Source: an uncultured Ruminococcus sp. (lineage in GTDB: Bacteria > Bacillota > Clostridia > Oscillospirales > Ruminococcaceae). From it: a stretch of 64,000 bases of DNA. The notes under the pieces were generated by a model. It worked only from the letters and a program-made list of their open reading frames with translations, had not been told where the DNA came from and made no database searches. Location: positions 62,001 to 126,000 of the forward strand of contig NZ_CAKSNX010000003.1 of the NCBI RefSeq assembly GCF_934476685.1, given 5' to 3'. Both the position numbers and the translations under genes were made by a program. Of the stretch, positions 51,983 to 60,472 are shown one piece after another; positions within the stretch are counted from its first letter, which is position 1; the number at the start of each line of letters is the position of its first letter.

Positions 51983-52534
51983 ATGACCGACAATGAGTTC
52001 GACTTCAGGATACAGCTGATCCTGAACAATGACAAAAACGGTCTTAGGGAGATATACAACGCTTACGGCAGGCTGATATATCAGCAAATGCTGAGCGTGG
52101 TGAAAAGTCCTCAGGACGCTGAGGATCTTACATCGGATTTCTTCTTAAGGCTGTGGGAGACCGCAGGTATGTACCGCCAAGGCAGCGGACATAAACGATA
52201 CTTAACAGTAATGGCAAGGAATATGGCTATCGACTTTCTGAGGAAACGAAAGCACGAAAGCTATACACTTGACGACGACGAGGTTTTCCATGAGGAGCAG
52301 GCGGACAGCAGGCTCACAGATGATGAAGTCATCGGCGGCATAAGCTTTAAACAGGCTCTCGATACACTTGACCCTGCCGAGAAAGAGATAATAAATCTGC
52401 GGCTGGGATTTGAGCTTACATTTAAAGAGATAAGCAAAACGCTGGGAAAACCTCTTGGTACTGTAACGTGGAAATACCGACAAGCTATTTCAAAGCTTAA
52501 ACATACAGTAAAGGAGGGCAGTATTTATGGCTAG
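51983..52534 (+). CDS. ECF-type RNA polymerase sigma factor
   Basis: A 183-residue sigma-70-family factor with regions 2 and 4 only. Region 2 spans about 23-90 (QQMLSVVKSPQDAEDLTSDFFLRLWE, then VMARNMAIDFLRKRKHE); region 4 about 125-178 (LDPAEKEIINLRLGFELTFKEISK, then LGTVTWKYRQAISKLK). ATG follows GAAGG. Its stop overlaps the next gene by 8 bp, so the two are coupled. The next gene probably restrains it. Confidence 0.93.
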   Translation: MTDNEFDFRIQLILNNDKNGLREIYNAYGRLIYQQMLSVVKSPQDAEDLTSDFFLRLWETAGMYRQGSGHKRYLTVMARNMAIDFLRKRKHESYTLDDDEVFHEEQADSRLTDDEVIGGISFKQALDTLDPAEKEIINLRLGFELTFKEISKTLGKPLGTVTWKYRQAISKLKHTVKEGSIYG

Positions 52535-53396
52535 AAATATCAAAGATATAAAAGATCAATACAAACAGCATATCCATGATACTGCACCCGATATGGATAA
52601 GCTGTGGAACAGGATCGAAAGCGAGATAGACAAAAAGGAAAACGTTTCGGCTCAGCAGCCGAACATAACTTACAGCAGGACGAATGTTAAACAGGCAAAT
52701 GTAAAGAAAAGCATTTTCACAGCAATGACGGCGGCTGCCGCTGCAATAGTTATAGCTGTGGGTGCAGTACACATGAGCGAAAACCTCAGAACAGGAAAAG
52801 AAAACTCCGCCGCAGACTTTGACGGCAGCAATAACAGAACGAACTCTTCCGAAAGCATAAAGATAGACCCCGATGAGATATTGAACTACTCTTCCCTTGA
52901 ACTCAGCAGCACCTCGACGGCTGCATACAAGGAGGATTACACCGCTTACGGTGACGAATACTTCGTAGAGAAAAACGTTCTGGAACAGACAGATTGCTTC
53001 GCAGATGTAACTGTGCTGAAAGCCGATCTGACCGCAAGCGGAGGGAATTACACTCTCCGCGTCAACGAGCTTTACTCAAAGGACGGACATGATACTCAGA
53101 CGGGCAGCTTTACCGTAAAAAGCAGCACTCCGTACATCATGCAGGAAAACAGAGAGTATTTCATACCGCTGAAAAAAGAGAGCGGAAAATACTACCTTGT
53201 CTTTGAAAATGCACCTCAGATAGAGATAACTCTTGACGGCGGAGCGGTGTTCCAGAACGGCTGGAACAGTCTTGATGAAAATTCCTGTTCGGTAAACAAA
53301 GAGGAGCTTGGCAAAAATGATTTTTACTACGACAGAATGAGATACTGTCCGCAGGAAGATCTTACAGAGCTTATAGAAAGCTGGAAAAACACTTAG
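52527..53396 (+). CDS. Single-pass membrane protein, candidate anti-sigma factor
   Basis: A 289-residue protein with a polar cytoplasmic N-terminus of about 68 residues, one membrane segment near 70-88 and an extracytoplasmic domain of about 195 residues. No HxxxCxxC zinc motif is seen, so it is not a ZAS-type anti-sigma; the role is inferred from coupling to the sigma gene (8-bp overlap), topology and size. The outer domain, with strands (NYTLRVNELYSKDG; SFTVKSST), could sense an envelope signal. Confidence 0.7.
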   Translation: MARNIKDIKDQYKQHIHDTAPDMDKLWNRIESEIDKKENVSAQQPNITYSRTNVKQANVKKSIFTAMTAAAAAIVIAVGAVHMSENLRTGKENSAADFDGSNNRTNSSESIKIDPDEILNYSSLELSSTSTAAYKEDYTAYGDEYFVEKNVLEQTDCFADVTVLKADLTASGGNYTLRVNELYSKDGHDTQTGSFTVKSSTPYIMQENREYFIPLKKESGKYYLVFENAPQIEITLDGGAVFQNGWNSLDENSCSVNKEELGKNDFYYDRMRYCPQEDLTELIESWKNT

Positions 53397-53460
53397 GCAT
53401 CAGCCTTTACGCTCCTGACAGTACAAAACGTACAAAATAAAAAACGAAAGGGAGATCACT

Positions 53461-55122
53461 ATGAAAAACAGAACAAAAAGAACAGCGGCAATGGCAGCAG
53501 CAGTAATCATGACTTCATTTATATTTGCGTCATGCGGCGCAAGCGAAGAAAGCAGTCACTCAAACAAAACCTCAAACGGATATTCCTATAATAACAACGC
53601 TGAGAATGATTATAAGTACCATAATGACCTGAACACAGATGGTCTGAATGAAGAGGATCAGATCAATACCATTGAACCAATCGAGCCGAATAATGAGGAA
53701 TACAACGAGATAACAGAGAACGAGTTCAAGAATGTTTCAGAATATCCCCTTTCGACATTTTCAACAGATGTTGATACAGCGTCATTCTCCAACGTAAGAC
53801 GAATGATAGAAGATCGTTCGGATATTGACCCGAACGCAGTTCGTACTGAGGAATTTATCAACTACTTCAAGTATGACTATCCTCAGCCGCAGGGTGATGA
53901 CAAGATATCCATTACAACGGAGCTTACCGACTGTCCTTGGAACAGTGACGCAAAGCTTATGCTGGTCGGACTTCAGGCTAAAGAGGCTGAAACAAGAGAT
54001 ATAAGCTCAAACATAGTTTTCCTCATAGATGTCAGCGGTTCAATGGCAGACTATGACAAGCTGCCGCTGGTACAGGAGGCTTTCTCGATGCTGGCAGGAA
54101 ATCTCGGTGAGGACGACACGGTGTCTATCGTAACATACGCAGGCTCAGACGAAGTGGCTCTTGAAGGTGCGAGCGGTGCGGAATCAGACGAGATAACAAG
54201 CACACTTTATAACCTTACGGCTGGCGGCTCAACAGCAGGCGCAGACGGCATAAACACAGCCTATGAGATAGCAGAAAAGTATTTTATCGATGGCGGAAAC
54301 AACAGAGTTATCCTTGCTACCGACGGCGATCTGAACGTTGGTCTTTCCACGGAGGAAGAGCTTACGGACCTTATTCAGAAAAAGCGTGACAGCGGAATTT
54401 TCCTTTCCGTTCTCGGTTTCGGCACAGGAAACCTCAAGGACAACAAGCTTGAAGCCCTCGCAGACAACGGAAACGGCAACTACTCCTATATTGACAGCGT
54501 GGACGAGGCTGAAAGAGTGCTTGTGACAGAGTTCAGCGGCACAATGTTCACAGTTGCAAAGGACGCAAAGGTGCAGGTGGAATTTAACCCTTCAAATGTT
54601 GAAAGCTATCGTCTTGTCGGATATGAAAACAGACTTCTTGCAGACGAGGATTTTGAGGACGATACAAAGGACGCAGGCGACATAGGTTCGGGTCAGCAGG
54701 TAACGGCAATGTATGAACTTATACTGAAAAATGATATGCCTGCACAGAGCAGCGGAAAAACTCTTAAATATCAGAGCGACGTAAGCTACCCCACAAGGGA
54801 AATCTCGAAAACTTCCTCAGACAGCGACCTTGACGGCGAACTTCTTACTGTTTCGGTACGATACAAAGAGTCTGACGAGGACGTAAGCAAGCTTATCGAC
54901 AAGGCTGTAACGGCAGATTCATACACGAACAGAAAGAATATTTCCGACAGCTTCCACCTTTCCACAGCTGCGGTAATGTTTGCGAAAACTCTGAGGAACA
55001 GCACAGCCTCTGCTCCGTTCACAATGGATCAGATCTCAGACGAAATGTCGGGTATCTCACTGGATACATCAGATCTCAGCAAGGTAGTGGATCTTTATAA
55101 GATATATTATGAGAACAGGTGA
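53461..55122 (+). CDS. VWA-domain lipoprotein (YfbK-like)
   Basis: A 553-residue lipoprotein: lipobox FASCG at residues 21-25, a Ser/Asn-rich linker to about 75, a von Willebrand N-terminal segment (FSTDVDTASFSNVRRMI near 100), and a VWA domain from about 180. The metal site is complete at DVSGSMADY near 194-202 (DxSxS), with a Thr in SIVTYAG and Asp in ATDGDLNVG. The C-terminal 190 residues match the YfbK/DUF3520 region. It follows the sigma and TM-protein genes by 64 bp; it may be a substrate or sensor of that pathway. VWA proteins usually bind other proteins through Mg2+. Confidence 0.88.
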   Translation: MKNRTKRTAAMAAAVIMTSFIFASCGASEESSHSNKTSNGYSYNNNAENDYKYHNDLNTDGLNEEDQINTIEPIEPNNEEYNEITENEFKNVSEYPLSTFSTDVDTASFSNVRRMIEDRSDIDPNAVRTEEFINYFKYDYPQPQGDDKISITTELTDCPWNSDAKLMLVGLQAKEAETRDISSNIVFLIDVSGSMADYDKLPLVQEAFSMLAGNLGEDDTVSIVTYAGSDEVALEGASGAESDEITSTLYNLTAGGSTAGADGINTAYEIAEKYFIDGGNNRVILATDGDLNVGLSTEEELTDLIQKKRDSGIFLSVLGFGTGNLKDNKLEALADNGNGNYSYIDSVDEAERVLVTEFSGTMFTVAKDAKVQVEFNPSNVESYRLVGYENRLLADEDFEDDTKDAGDIGSGQQVTAMYELILKNDMPAQSSGKTLKYQSDVSYPTREISKTSSDSDLDGELLTVSVRYKESDEDVSKLIDKAVTADSYTNRKNISDSFHLSTAAVMFAKTLRNSTASAPFTMDQISDEMSGISLDTSDLSKVVDLYKIYYENR

Positions 55123-55177
55123 CGAAAATCAACAAAAATAATTGTTGACAAAATCAAATGTTGATATAATTATTCTA

Positions 55178-55205
55178 TTGACAAACGTATAATTAGTGGT
55201 ATAAT
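55178..55205 (+). promoter_or_regulatory. Promoter of the MarR gene
   Basis: TTGACA (55178-55183) and TATAAT (55200-55205), 16-bp spacer. A palindrome follows at once. Confidence 0.7.
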
Positions 55206-55211
55206 TATTCA

Positions 55212-55232
55212 TAGTTATAACTGTTATAACTA
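55212..55232. promoter_or_regulatory. Palindrome at the MarR gene start (candidate autoregulatory operator)
   Basis: TAGTTATAAC-T-GTTATAACTA is an exact 10-bp inverted repeat around one base, six bp after the -10 box, at the transcription start. MarR proteins bind sites of this size and usually repress their own genes. Confidence 0.6.
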
Positions 55233-55261
55233 CCATTAAATTTTTAAGGACGGTTATAAAA

Positions 55262-55705
55262 ATGAACAATGACGCCAGGGCGAAATGCATAATGACAATG
55301 TATGAGATATACCCTATCAGCAGAAAACTGGTTTTCGATACATTTGACAGAAAAAAATATGACATCACTCGGACTCAGCAGATAATAATGCTCTCGCTTT
55401 CACTCTGCGGAACGCTTACGATGTCAAAGCTTGCGGCAAAGATAAACACTTCCAACGAGCAGGCTACCAGAGCGGTCGCACAGCTTGTTGACAAAGGCTT
55501 TATCGTCAGAATGCATAATCCTGAGAACCGCCGTGTGATAAATATAAAGCTTACGGAAGAGGCTGAAATATTTTTCAATAAAATGAAAGCGGAGATAATA
55601 GACGATCTTATCGAAAAATTCTCCTGCTTGTCAAATGAAGAAATGGAAGAGTTCAGCCGTTCGCTGGAGAACGTTTCGGACGTATTGAAGAAGGTCATGA
55701 AGTAA
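55262..55705 (+). CDS. MarR-family transcriptional regulator
   Basis: A 147-residue winged-helix regulator. The helix-turn-helix is LTMSKLAAKINTSNEQATRAVAQLVDKGF (residues 58-86), and the wing carries RMHNPENRRVINIKLT with the typical Asp/Asn-Arg-Arg signature. It overlaps the next small gene by one base (TAATG). Its ligand and other targets are not visible. An exact palindrome at its start suggests it represses itself. Confidence 0.92.
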   Translation: MNNDARAKCIMTMYEIYPISRKLVFDTFDRKKYDITRTQQIIMLSLSLCGTLTMSKLAAKINTSNEQATRAVAQLVDKGFIVRMHNPENRRVINIKLTEEAEIFFNKMKAEIIDDLIEKFSCLSNEEMEEFSRSLENVSDVLKKVMK

Positions 55706-55896
55706 TGGGAAATAATAAGAAAAGCTCATGCTGTGAAAGCTGTTCAAACTATGTTTTTGATGAAGATTTTGAGCAGTACAGCTGTATGGTAAACCTTGAT
55801 GAGGACGAAATGTACCGTTTCCTCAGCGAAACGAACTACTCCTGTCCTTATTACAAGACAGACGATGAATATGCTGTCGTCCGCAAACAGAATTAA
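55705..55896 (+). CDS. Cys-rich miniprotein (DUF6472-like)
   Basis: A 63-residue protein with cysteines at SCCESC (9-13), YSC near 26, and NYSCPYY near 46. The pattern SCCESCSNYVFDEDFEQYSC resembles a family of short Clostridia proteins, DUF6472, though I cannot search. It probably binds a metal. It is translationally coupled to the MarR gene by TAATG. Confidence 0.7.
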   Translation: MGNNKKSSCCESCSNYVFDEDFEQYSCMVNLDEDEMYRFLSETNYSCPYYKTDDEYAVVRKQN

Positions 55897-55905
55897 ATAT
55901 TACGA

Positions 55906-55950
55906 AAAAGGCTTTACGCATTTTATCTGCGTAAAGCCTTTGCTTATTTT
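55906..55950. terminator. Bidirectional terminator
   Basis: AAAAGGCTTTACGCA (55906-55920) pairs with TGCGTAAAGCCTT (55928-55940), followed by TTGCTTATTTT; it lies between converging genes. Confidence 0.88.
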
Positions 55951-56570
55951 CTGTCAGTTTCGTCAAGCTTTTGTCTGAGCTTTTCTATCTCATCGGAAAG
56001 CGGATCACTCTCTGCGGAGGAATAATCTCCTGCGTCAGCTCTCCCCTCTTTGATGTCAACATCACTTTCCCACTTATCAAAAAGCTCGTCAGCGGTGCTG
56101 CTGTCTTTCATTTCATTGTACGTCTGCCTTGCATCAGCGGCAGCCTCCCTGCCTTTAAGGGAATTCATACGCTCTTTCAACTCGTTTATCTCCGCAGCCA
56201 TCTGATCGTATGTTTTTTTCAGCTGCTCAATACTGCGGCATATCTCCTCATACCGCTGAGTGATGCCCGCTTTTTCCTTTTCAAGCTGGTGCTTTTTCGC
56301 AAGGAAAGTCCTTGCGTCCTCCTCGCTGCCTGCTTTAAGAGCCTTTTCGGCAAGTCCCTGAAAACGTGATATCTGCTGATCGTATTCAGCAAGCTGACGT
56401 TCAAGCCTTACCCTATGATCCACAAGCTCCGCCAAGGATCTTTTGATATCCGCAAGCTCGATTATGCGGTCGGTGATATACTCGCTGATATCATTTTCAC
56501 TGCTATATCTGTTTTTTATATCGCTTATCTCTGATGATGCGATATTTTTTATTCTTGAAAATATACCCAT
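55944..56570 (-). CDS. PspA/IM30-like coiled-coil protein
   Basis: A 208-residue protein, mostly helix. MGIFSRIKNIASSEISDIKNR at the start fits the N-terminal membrane-binding amphipathic helix of PspA/Vipp1 proteins. Two long coiled coils follow (about 45-85 and 90-150), then an acidic tail. Family members oligomerise on stressed membranes. It lies 20 bp after the TPM-domain gene on the same strand, so both are co-transcribed. Confidence 0.8.
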   Translation of the reverse strand: MGIFSRIKNIASSEISDIKNRYSSENDISEYITDRIIELADIKRSLAELVDHRVRLERQLAEYDQQISRFQGLAEKALKAGSEEDARTFLAKKHQLEKEKAGITQRYEEICRSIEQLKKTYDQMAAEINELKERMNSLKGREAAADARQTYNEMKDSSTADELFDKWESDVDIKEGRADAGDYSSAESDPLSDEIEKLRQKLDETDRK

Positions 56571-56590
56571 TGTCTTTTCTCTCTGTTAAA

Positions 56591-57601
56591 TTATCGGCGG
56601 TTTTCATACTTGCCTGCAAGATTTTCAGCATTGTTATCCCCGAATTCATTTATCGGAGTATTGAGTATATCCTGCGCCGCTCTCATCTTGTCAGCCTTTT
56701 CCTGACTCTTCTTTTCAAGCTGTCTGAACAGGATAATAAGTCCCACAAGCACAACTATGACAAGGACAACTATCCATGTATGGCTCTTCTGCACCGTCAT
56801 CATACGATCTCCCGCTTTTTCAAATGCAAGTGAGAAGAACTCATCGTCCTCATAATCTGAATAGTAATAATGATCCACATAGTCAAGCAGTATCTCTCTT
56901 CCCTCTTCGTCGAGAACAGTTTTGGCTGCATTTCCCACAGTGAGGAAAGATACATAATCACCCGAACTGTATTCGCAGAACACCAGCAGTGCATGACCTT
57001 CGTCATCAAAGAGCGAATCATATATCTTGTTTCCAAAAGCCTCCTGATCTGCCTGCGAATTAACATTGCCGTCAATGCTGTCGCATATATACAGATAGGG
57101 CTGAACGCCTGTCTTGCGGTAAAAATCCTTCATTCCCGATTCAAGGGTAAATGAACTTCCTATCCAGCCGAGGTCGTCGGTATAATATTCATCTATTTCC
57201 TTTACATAAGACGGATCAAGCTTTTCACGTTTTACGGTGGATCTCGTTATCTCCGAACTTCCGTTATTATAGCTCATGGCAAACAATACCACGAACATCA
57301 ATATGCCTATGACAAAAAGCTTCACCATATGGAGCAGCCAGCCTGTTGCATTAAAGGTCATTCCCGGCTGTGTGAAGTAATAATTATTCCTTATCCTCGG
57401 GCCGCCGTAAAATCCATTATAGTAGCTGTAATTGTGGTGATGATATCCGCCGTGATACCCTCCGCCGAAGCTGCCGCCCGAACGGGAACCGCCATAGCCG
57501 CCTCTTGATGAATGTGAACTTGAGTGGGAGCTGAATCCTCTGCTGCCTCCGCTGCTGAAACTGTGGCCGCCGCCACCTCCGCCTCTGCCGCCTCTTCCCA
57601 T
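56591..57601 (-). CDS. TPM-domain membrane protein with N-terminal Gly/Ser/His-rich region
   Basis: A 336-residue protein. The first 75 residues are almost only Gly, Ser, Arg, His and Tyr (GGGYHGGYHHHNYSYYNG within it). A membrane segment lies near 87-108. The domain from about 130 to 265 has TPM-type strands (YLYICDSIDG; HALLVFCEYSSGDYVSFLTVG). A second membrane segment is near 275-295, then a charged tail of 40 residues. Most YgcG-type TPM proteins have a signal peptide first and the Gly-rich part last; here the order is reversed. It is first in a two-gene operon with the PspA-like gene. Confidence 0.75.
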   Translation of the reverse strand: MGRGGRGGGGGGHSFSSGGSRGFSSHSSSHSSRGGYGGSRSGGSFGGGYHGGYHHHNYSYYNGFYGGPRIRNNYYFTQPGMTFNATGWLLHMVKLFVIGILMFVVLFAMSYNNGSSEITRSTVKREKLDPSYVKEIDEYYTDDLGWIGSSFTLESGMKDFYRKTGVQPYLYICDSIDGNVNSQADQEAFGNKIYDSLFDDEGHALLVFCEYSSGDYVSFLTVGNAAKTVLDEEGREILLDYVDHYYYSDYEDDEFFSLAFEKAGDRMMTVQKSHTWIVVLVIVVLVGLIILFRQLEKKSQEKADKMRAAQDILNTPINEFGDNNAENLAGKYENRR

Positions 57602-57627
57602 ATTTTCCTCCTGATAAAAGTATTACA

Positions 57628-57643
57628 TAGGGAAATATCCCTA
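57628..57643. repeat. Small palindrome in the TPM gene leader
   Basis: TAGGGA-AATA-TCCCTA, located between the promoter and the start codon. It may be an operator or an RNA hairpin. Confidence 0.35.
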
Positions 57644-57669
57644 CGCTAATAATTAATTTTACAAGATTA

Positions 57670-57698
57670 ATTATACAATAAAATCTACATAATGTCAA
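57670..57698 (-). promoter_or_regulatory. Promoter of the TPM-PspA operon
   Basis: Minus-strand TTGACA and TATAAT with a 17-bp spacer, about 70 nt before ATG 57601, which follows AGGAGG. Confidence 0.8.
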
Positions 57699-57817
57699 TC
57701 ATATATGTTAATCAAAAATTCTCCATGATGAAAACCTTTGATAATTTTAAATTATATATGCTGTGTTATACTTATTTTATGTAAGATAACAAAATTATCC
57801 CTTCAAGGAGATCATAT

Positions 57818-59497
57818 ATGTTACACCTGAAAAAGAATTCACTGAAGATAAGAAATGCATTTGTTCTTATTCTCAGTGCAGTTATTTATTTCATATTATT
57901 AATCTTTCTCTCCAAATGCTCTCTGAGCGAAAGCAGCTTTAATATCGGCAGCAACTCAGTTAAAGTATACAGCCTTTGCGGCGTACTCTCGTCATTGCAG
58001 ATGCTTGCAAGCCTATGTGCGGTCGTAATATGCAAGCGGACGGGATTTATACAGTTTGTTATAATATATATGCTGAGTTTCATGCACCTTATCGCTCAGA
58101 TAATATTCAAGAACAACTGGATGGCACTGCCGGGCGTTCTGACTACATTTGCAGGGCTTGTAACTATCTGTGTAATATGGCGTTATCTCCGTGATATAAA
58201 CAAGAACAAAACTATAATCAACGAGATAACCGAAACCGATGCTCTCACAAATCTCCCTAACAGGCAGTGCCTTAATATGCTTATGAACAGGCTTGCCGAC
58301 AGCGGAACTCCTTTTGCGCTGGCTATAATAGATATCGACAATTTCAAGAGCATAAACGATACTATGGGACACGATTACGGCGACGAACTGCTTAAAGAGA
58401 TCACCCGCCGCTGGAATGGAGTTAAGCGAGATCAGGACTGCCTTTCACGTCTTGGCGGTGATGAGTTCGCTTTTATCATCACAGATTTTACTGACAAGAC
58501 AAATATCAGCGCCCGTGGCGAACGTTATATGTACTGCTTTAAGGAGAAATTCACCATTAACGAAAAGAATTTCTACCCTACCGCAAGTATGGGCATCGCA
58601 CTTTATCCAGACGATTCTAACGAACCTATGGAGCTTATGAAGTGCGCAGATACCGCTCTCTACATAGCAAAACAGCAGGGCAAGCACAGGATAAGCTACT
58701 TCAAGTCTTCTCAGCGTGACGACGTTATGGCGGATATGGAGGCGGAAAACATTCTCCGTCGTGTTATTTCGGAAGAAAGCTTTCAGATCTTCTATCAGCC
58801 GCAGTATGACCTTCACAGCGGTTCGCTCAGAGGTTTTGAGGCTCTGCTGAGAATATCCGATAACGGCGAGCTTGTACCACCTAAGAAATACATAGAGCTT
58901 GCAGAAAAGCTGAATATCGTTTCGGATATCGACAGGTGGGTAATAAAGAATGCACTGGCGGAATTTAAAAGCGCATTCGATATCGAACCTGCTCTCAAGC
59001 TTTCGCTGAACCTCACGCCAGAATTTATGTTGGACGAACTTTTCCTTTCGACACTAAAGGAAAATCTCCGCAAAAACAAGATAGATGCTCACAATGTCGA
59101 GATAGAGATAAACGAAAAGCTCATAACTTCTTATCTTAATAAAGCCAAGGAGCTTATAAACGAACTTCACAATATCGGCGTTTCGGTCGCCATAGACGAT
59201 TTTGGCAGCAGCGGTATACTTAAACATCTGGGAGATATCTCTGCCGACACGATCAAGATAGGCTGCGGATACACGGCAGCTATCGGAAATTCTGACAGCA
59301 GGACCAAGTTCATCAAGGGCATTATCTCAATGGGTCACGCTCTCGGCAGCAAGATCGTTACAGTGGGTGTTGAAACCGAACAGCAGAAAGAGCTGCTCAA
59401 AGACTTCGATAATGATTTTATTCAGGGATTTCTCGTTGAAAAACCTGTGGATATCAAAAAGGCTATCGACATAATTTATGACGATGCCTGCAAATAG
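57818..59497 (+). CDS. Membrane GGDEF-EAL protein, probable diguanylate cyclase
   Basis: A 559-residue protein with four membrane segments in residues 1-125. About 140-300 are a GGDEF domain with the intact motif GGDEF (SRLGGDEFAF) and an I-site RDQD exactly five residues before it, so synthesis with product inhibition is expected. About 310-555 are an EAL domain that keeps FEALLRI, NLTPEF, EINEKL and IDDFG, but has GVET preceded by Val instead of Glu (TVGVETEQ), and KIG instead of KID. Loss of that Glu should abolish hydrolysis. It thus complements the PAS-GGDEF-EAL protein, where the reverse is true. It has AAGGAG before ATG. Confidence 0.92.
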   Translation: MLHLKKNSLKIRNAFVLILSAVIYFILLIFLSKCSLSESSFNIGSNSVKVYSLCGVLSSLQMLASLCAVVICKRTGFIQFVIIYMLSFMHLIAQIIFKNNWMALPGVLTTFAGLVTICVIWRYLRDINKNKTIINEITETDALTNLPNRQCLNMLMNRLADSGTPFALAIIDIDNFKSINDTMGHDYGDELLKEITRRWNGVKRDQDCLSRLGGDEFAFIITDFTDKTNISARGERYMYCFKEKFTINEKNFYPTASMGIALYPDDSNEPMELMKCADTALYIAKQQGKHRISYFKSSQRDDVMADMEAENILRRVISEESFQIFYQPQYDLHSGSLRGFEALLRISDNGELVPPKKYIELAEKLNIVSDIDRWVIKNALAEFKSAFDIEPALKLSLNLTPEFMLDELFLSTLKENLRKNKIDAHNVEIEINEKLITSYLNKAKELINELHNIGVSVAIDDFGSSGILKHLGDISADTIKIGCGYTAAIGNSDSRTKFIKGIISMGHALGSKIVTVGVETEQQKELLKDFDNDFIQGFLVEKPVDIKKAIDIIYDDACK

Positions 59498-59502
59498 CGG
59501 AT

Positions 59503-59544
59503 AAAAAAGCAGACAGCTGATTTAAAAAGCTGTCTGCATTTTTT
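59503..59544. terminator. Bidirectional terminator
   Basis: AAAAAAGCAGACAGCT (59503-59518) pairs with AGCTGTCTGC (59528-59537), followed by ATTTTTT. Confidence 0.92.
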
Positions 59545-59557
59545 GTGCTGTTTTATT

Positions 59558-60454
59558 TTATTGTTTTGCCTTTTCCGCTGTGTCCTCCTGCATGTGCCAG
59601 AAATTGTTGTACAGGAACACAAGCACAGCCATTGTAACGATGATGACATATCCGAGAAAACTCCAGCCGTCGGGGATATCTCCGAAAAAGAGAAATCCTA
59701 GAATGGTGGTGAAAATTATCTGCGAATAGTCATAGACGGATATCTCCCTCGCAGGGGCATATGTGTATGCGGCTGTTATGGAGAACTGTCCGCCTGCCGC
59801 AGCAGCACCTGCACCAAGCAGGCAGAGAGTCTGCGCCAAGGACATATGATGATAGTCGAAAGCCATAAACGGCAGCGTTACAAGACAGGAGAAAGCAGAG
59901 AAATATGCCACGATTATCGGGCCTTTTACTCCGTGCTGACCAAGATATCTGACGCAGGTGTAAGCAAGTCCTGCTCCCATGCCGCCCAGAAATCCCAACA
60001 ACGCAGGGATAAAATCGACGTTTGAAAAGCTAGGTTTCATAATGAACATACTTCCCACGAACGCTCCCACTACTGTCAGCACCTGAAATGCCGTCAGCTT
60101 TTCTTTGAGAAAAATAAACGAGAACACTATTACGAAAAACGGCGACATCTTGTTGAGCATAGATGCGTCCGACAGGACCATATGGTCAATGGCATAGAAA
60201 TTGAATATCATGCCTATCGAACCTGCAAAGGCTCTGACGAACAGCACCGCATTGTTCTTTTTGCCCTCGACCTTGAATTTTATATGATCCTTTTTCAGAA
60301 TACCTATTGCAAAGAACAGCGCAACAAAATTTCTGAAAAATGTTTTCTGCATCGTCGGGAGATCCCCTGCCATACGCACGAATGCGAACATAAACGCAAA
60401 ACTGAATGCAGATAAAATTATATAAAATATTCCTTTGTATTTTTGCTTTATCAT
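59558..60454 (-). CDS. EamA/DMT-family permease
   Basis: A 298-residue protein with ten membrane segments in two five-helix halves, as in drug/metabolite transporters. MIKQKYKGIFYIILSAFSFA starts the first EamA repeat; the second begins near 150 (LLGFLGGMGAGLAYT). The C-terminal tail is charged. The substrate is unknown. It lies 18 bp behind the DUF3783-type gene and is cotranscribed. Confidence 0.9.
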   Translation of the reverse strand: MIKQKYKGIFYIILSAFSFAFMFAFVRMAGDLPTMQKTFFRNFVALFFAIGILKKDHIKFKVEGKKNNAVLFVRAFAGSIGMIFNFYAIDHMVLSDASMLNKMSPFFVIVFSFIFLKEKLTAFQVLTVVGAFVGSMFIMKPSFSNVDFIPALLGFLGGMGAGLAYTCVRYLGQHGVKGPIIVAYFSAFSCLVTLPFMAFDYHHMSLAQTLCLLGAGAAAAGGQFSITAAYTYAPAREISVYDYSQIIFTTILGFLFFGDIPDGWSFLGYVIIVTMAVLVFLYNNFWHMQEDTAEKAKQ

Positions 60455-60472
60455 TTCTATCGACTTCCTGAT

